In this document: piece by piece, positions 63,662 through 64,000 of the stretch
How the letters are laid out: every line of letters starts with the position of its first letter
How positions within the stretch are numbered: the first letter of the stretch is position 1
Source of the DNA: Rhynchosporium graminicola
Taxonomy: Eukaryota > Ascomycota > Leotiomycetes > Helotiales > Ploettnerulaceae
NCBI GenBank assembly: GCA_900074885.1
Contig: FJUW01000007.1
Location: 1,168,704-1,232,703 of the forward strand
DNA length: 64,000 bases
Reading direction: 5' to 3'
Position numbers and translations under genes: made by a program
Notes under the pieces: model-generated
What the model was told of the DNA's origin: nothing
The model's database searches: none
Seen by the model: the letters and a program-made list of their open reading frames with translations, nothing else

Positions 63662-64000
63662 ATGGATGACGACGTTAAGCATTGAATTGTATAATGGGAC
63701 CAGGAAATGTATAAGATATCTTGGTTTAGAATAAGAGGTGCACGGCTTTCATAGTATTTCGTAGGCTTGCCTCATTAAGTAAATCAATTCACCCCGAAGC
63801 ACTTCTCATTATCGTCTTTGATGTGATGTGATTCTCTTCTTCCCTTCCGTTGGAGTCGATACGAGAAATCTACCGCTGCCGTGGTTGATAATCGAATAAG
63901 CGATGCTAGCGGACAAGTCGATTTCTGGGCTATCAGACTACAAGACCACCCACAGAGCGAGAACTGATGGTTTGTTGCTACTGTCATTATCTAGGAAACA
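63662..64000. other. 3' flank of carboxypeptidase Y
   Basis: This is the downstream region to the window end. A minus-strand open stretch at 63784-63987 has no recognisable similarity. No gene is supported. Confidence 0.5.

Overview
The window is nuclear DNA of a filamentous ascomycete (Pezizomycotina). This rests on dense short GT-AG introns of about 45-100 bp, a fungus-specific conidiation regulator (FlbD), fungal forms of LEU2, carboxypeptidase Y, Stm1 and Mediator subunit 10, and long intergenic spaces full of microsatellites. The class is not certain; a leotiomycete-like fungus is my best guess. Exon boundaries below were read by eye from splice signals and family conservation. In each gene the joined exons add up to a whole number of codons ending in one stop.

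Layout. 0.5-2.5 kb: a decayed MFS (DHA2-type) drug-transporter pseudogene. 5.1-7.8 kb: SEC23, the COPII coat GTPase activator. 9.0-9.8 kb: ribosomal protein uL11 (RPL12). 11.8-16.9 kb: a large TPR protein with an O-GlcNAc-transferase (GT41) domain. 18.8-19.8 kb: flbD. 19.8-33.5 kb: a gene desert. 33.5-34.8 kb: Stm1/SERBP1-like ribosome-preservation factor. 36.2-37.8 kb: a bZIP transcription factor. 37.8-42.1 kb: a gene-free island packed with short tandem repeats. 42.1-44.1 kb: a basic Ser/Pro-rich protein of unknown role. 44.8-46.7 kb: a LIM-type zinc-finger protein with an in-frame stop just before a coding-like tail. 47.9-48.7 kb: MED10. 49.4-50.7 kb: LEU2. 51.6-54.1 kb: a PHD-finger protein. 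54.1-59.3 kb: mostly empty, with two weak gene candidates. 59.3-60.1 kb: ribosomal protein uS13 (RPS18). 60.4-61.3 kb: SDO1/SBDS. 62.0-63.7 kb: carboxypeptidase Y.

There is no operon or biosynthetic cluster. The genes are mostly housekeeping, with a loose leaning to ribosome biology (uL11, uS13, Sdo1, Stm1) and transcription (FlbD, bZIP, PHD, MED10). Facing pairs are RPS18/SDO1 and MED10/LEU2 (convergent), SDO1/CPY (divergent, sharing about 660 bp), and bZIP/unknown protein (divergent across the repeat island).

The least expected signals are: two diverged copies of one roughly 280-bp terminal-inverted-repeat element (8.2 kb and 17.2 kb) in opposite orientation; a probable GC-AG intron in the bZIP gene; a TAG in the LIM gene followed by 21 sense codons; and the concentration of 4-5-bp tandem repeats in the spaces next to regulatory genes. 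I saw no complete transposon, tRNA, rRNA or CRISPR array.
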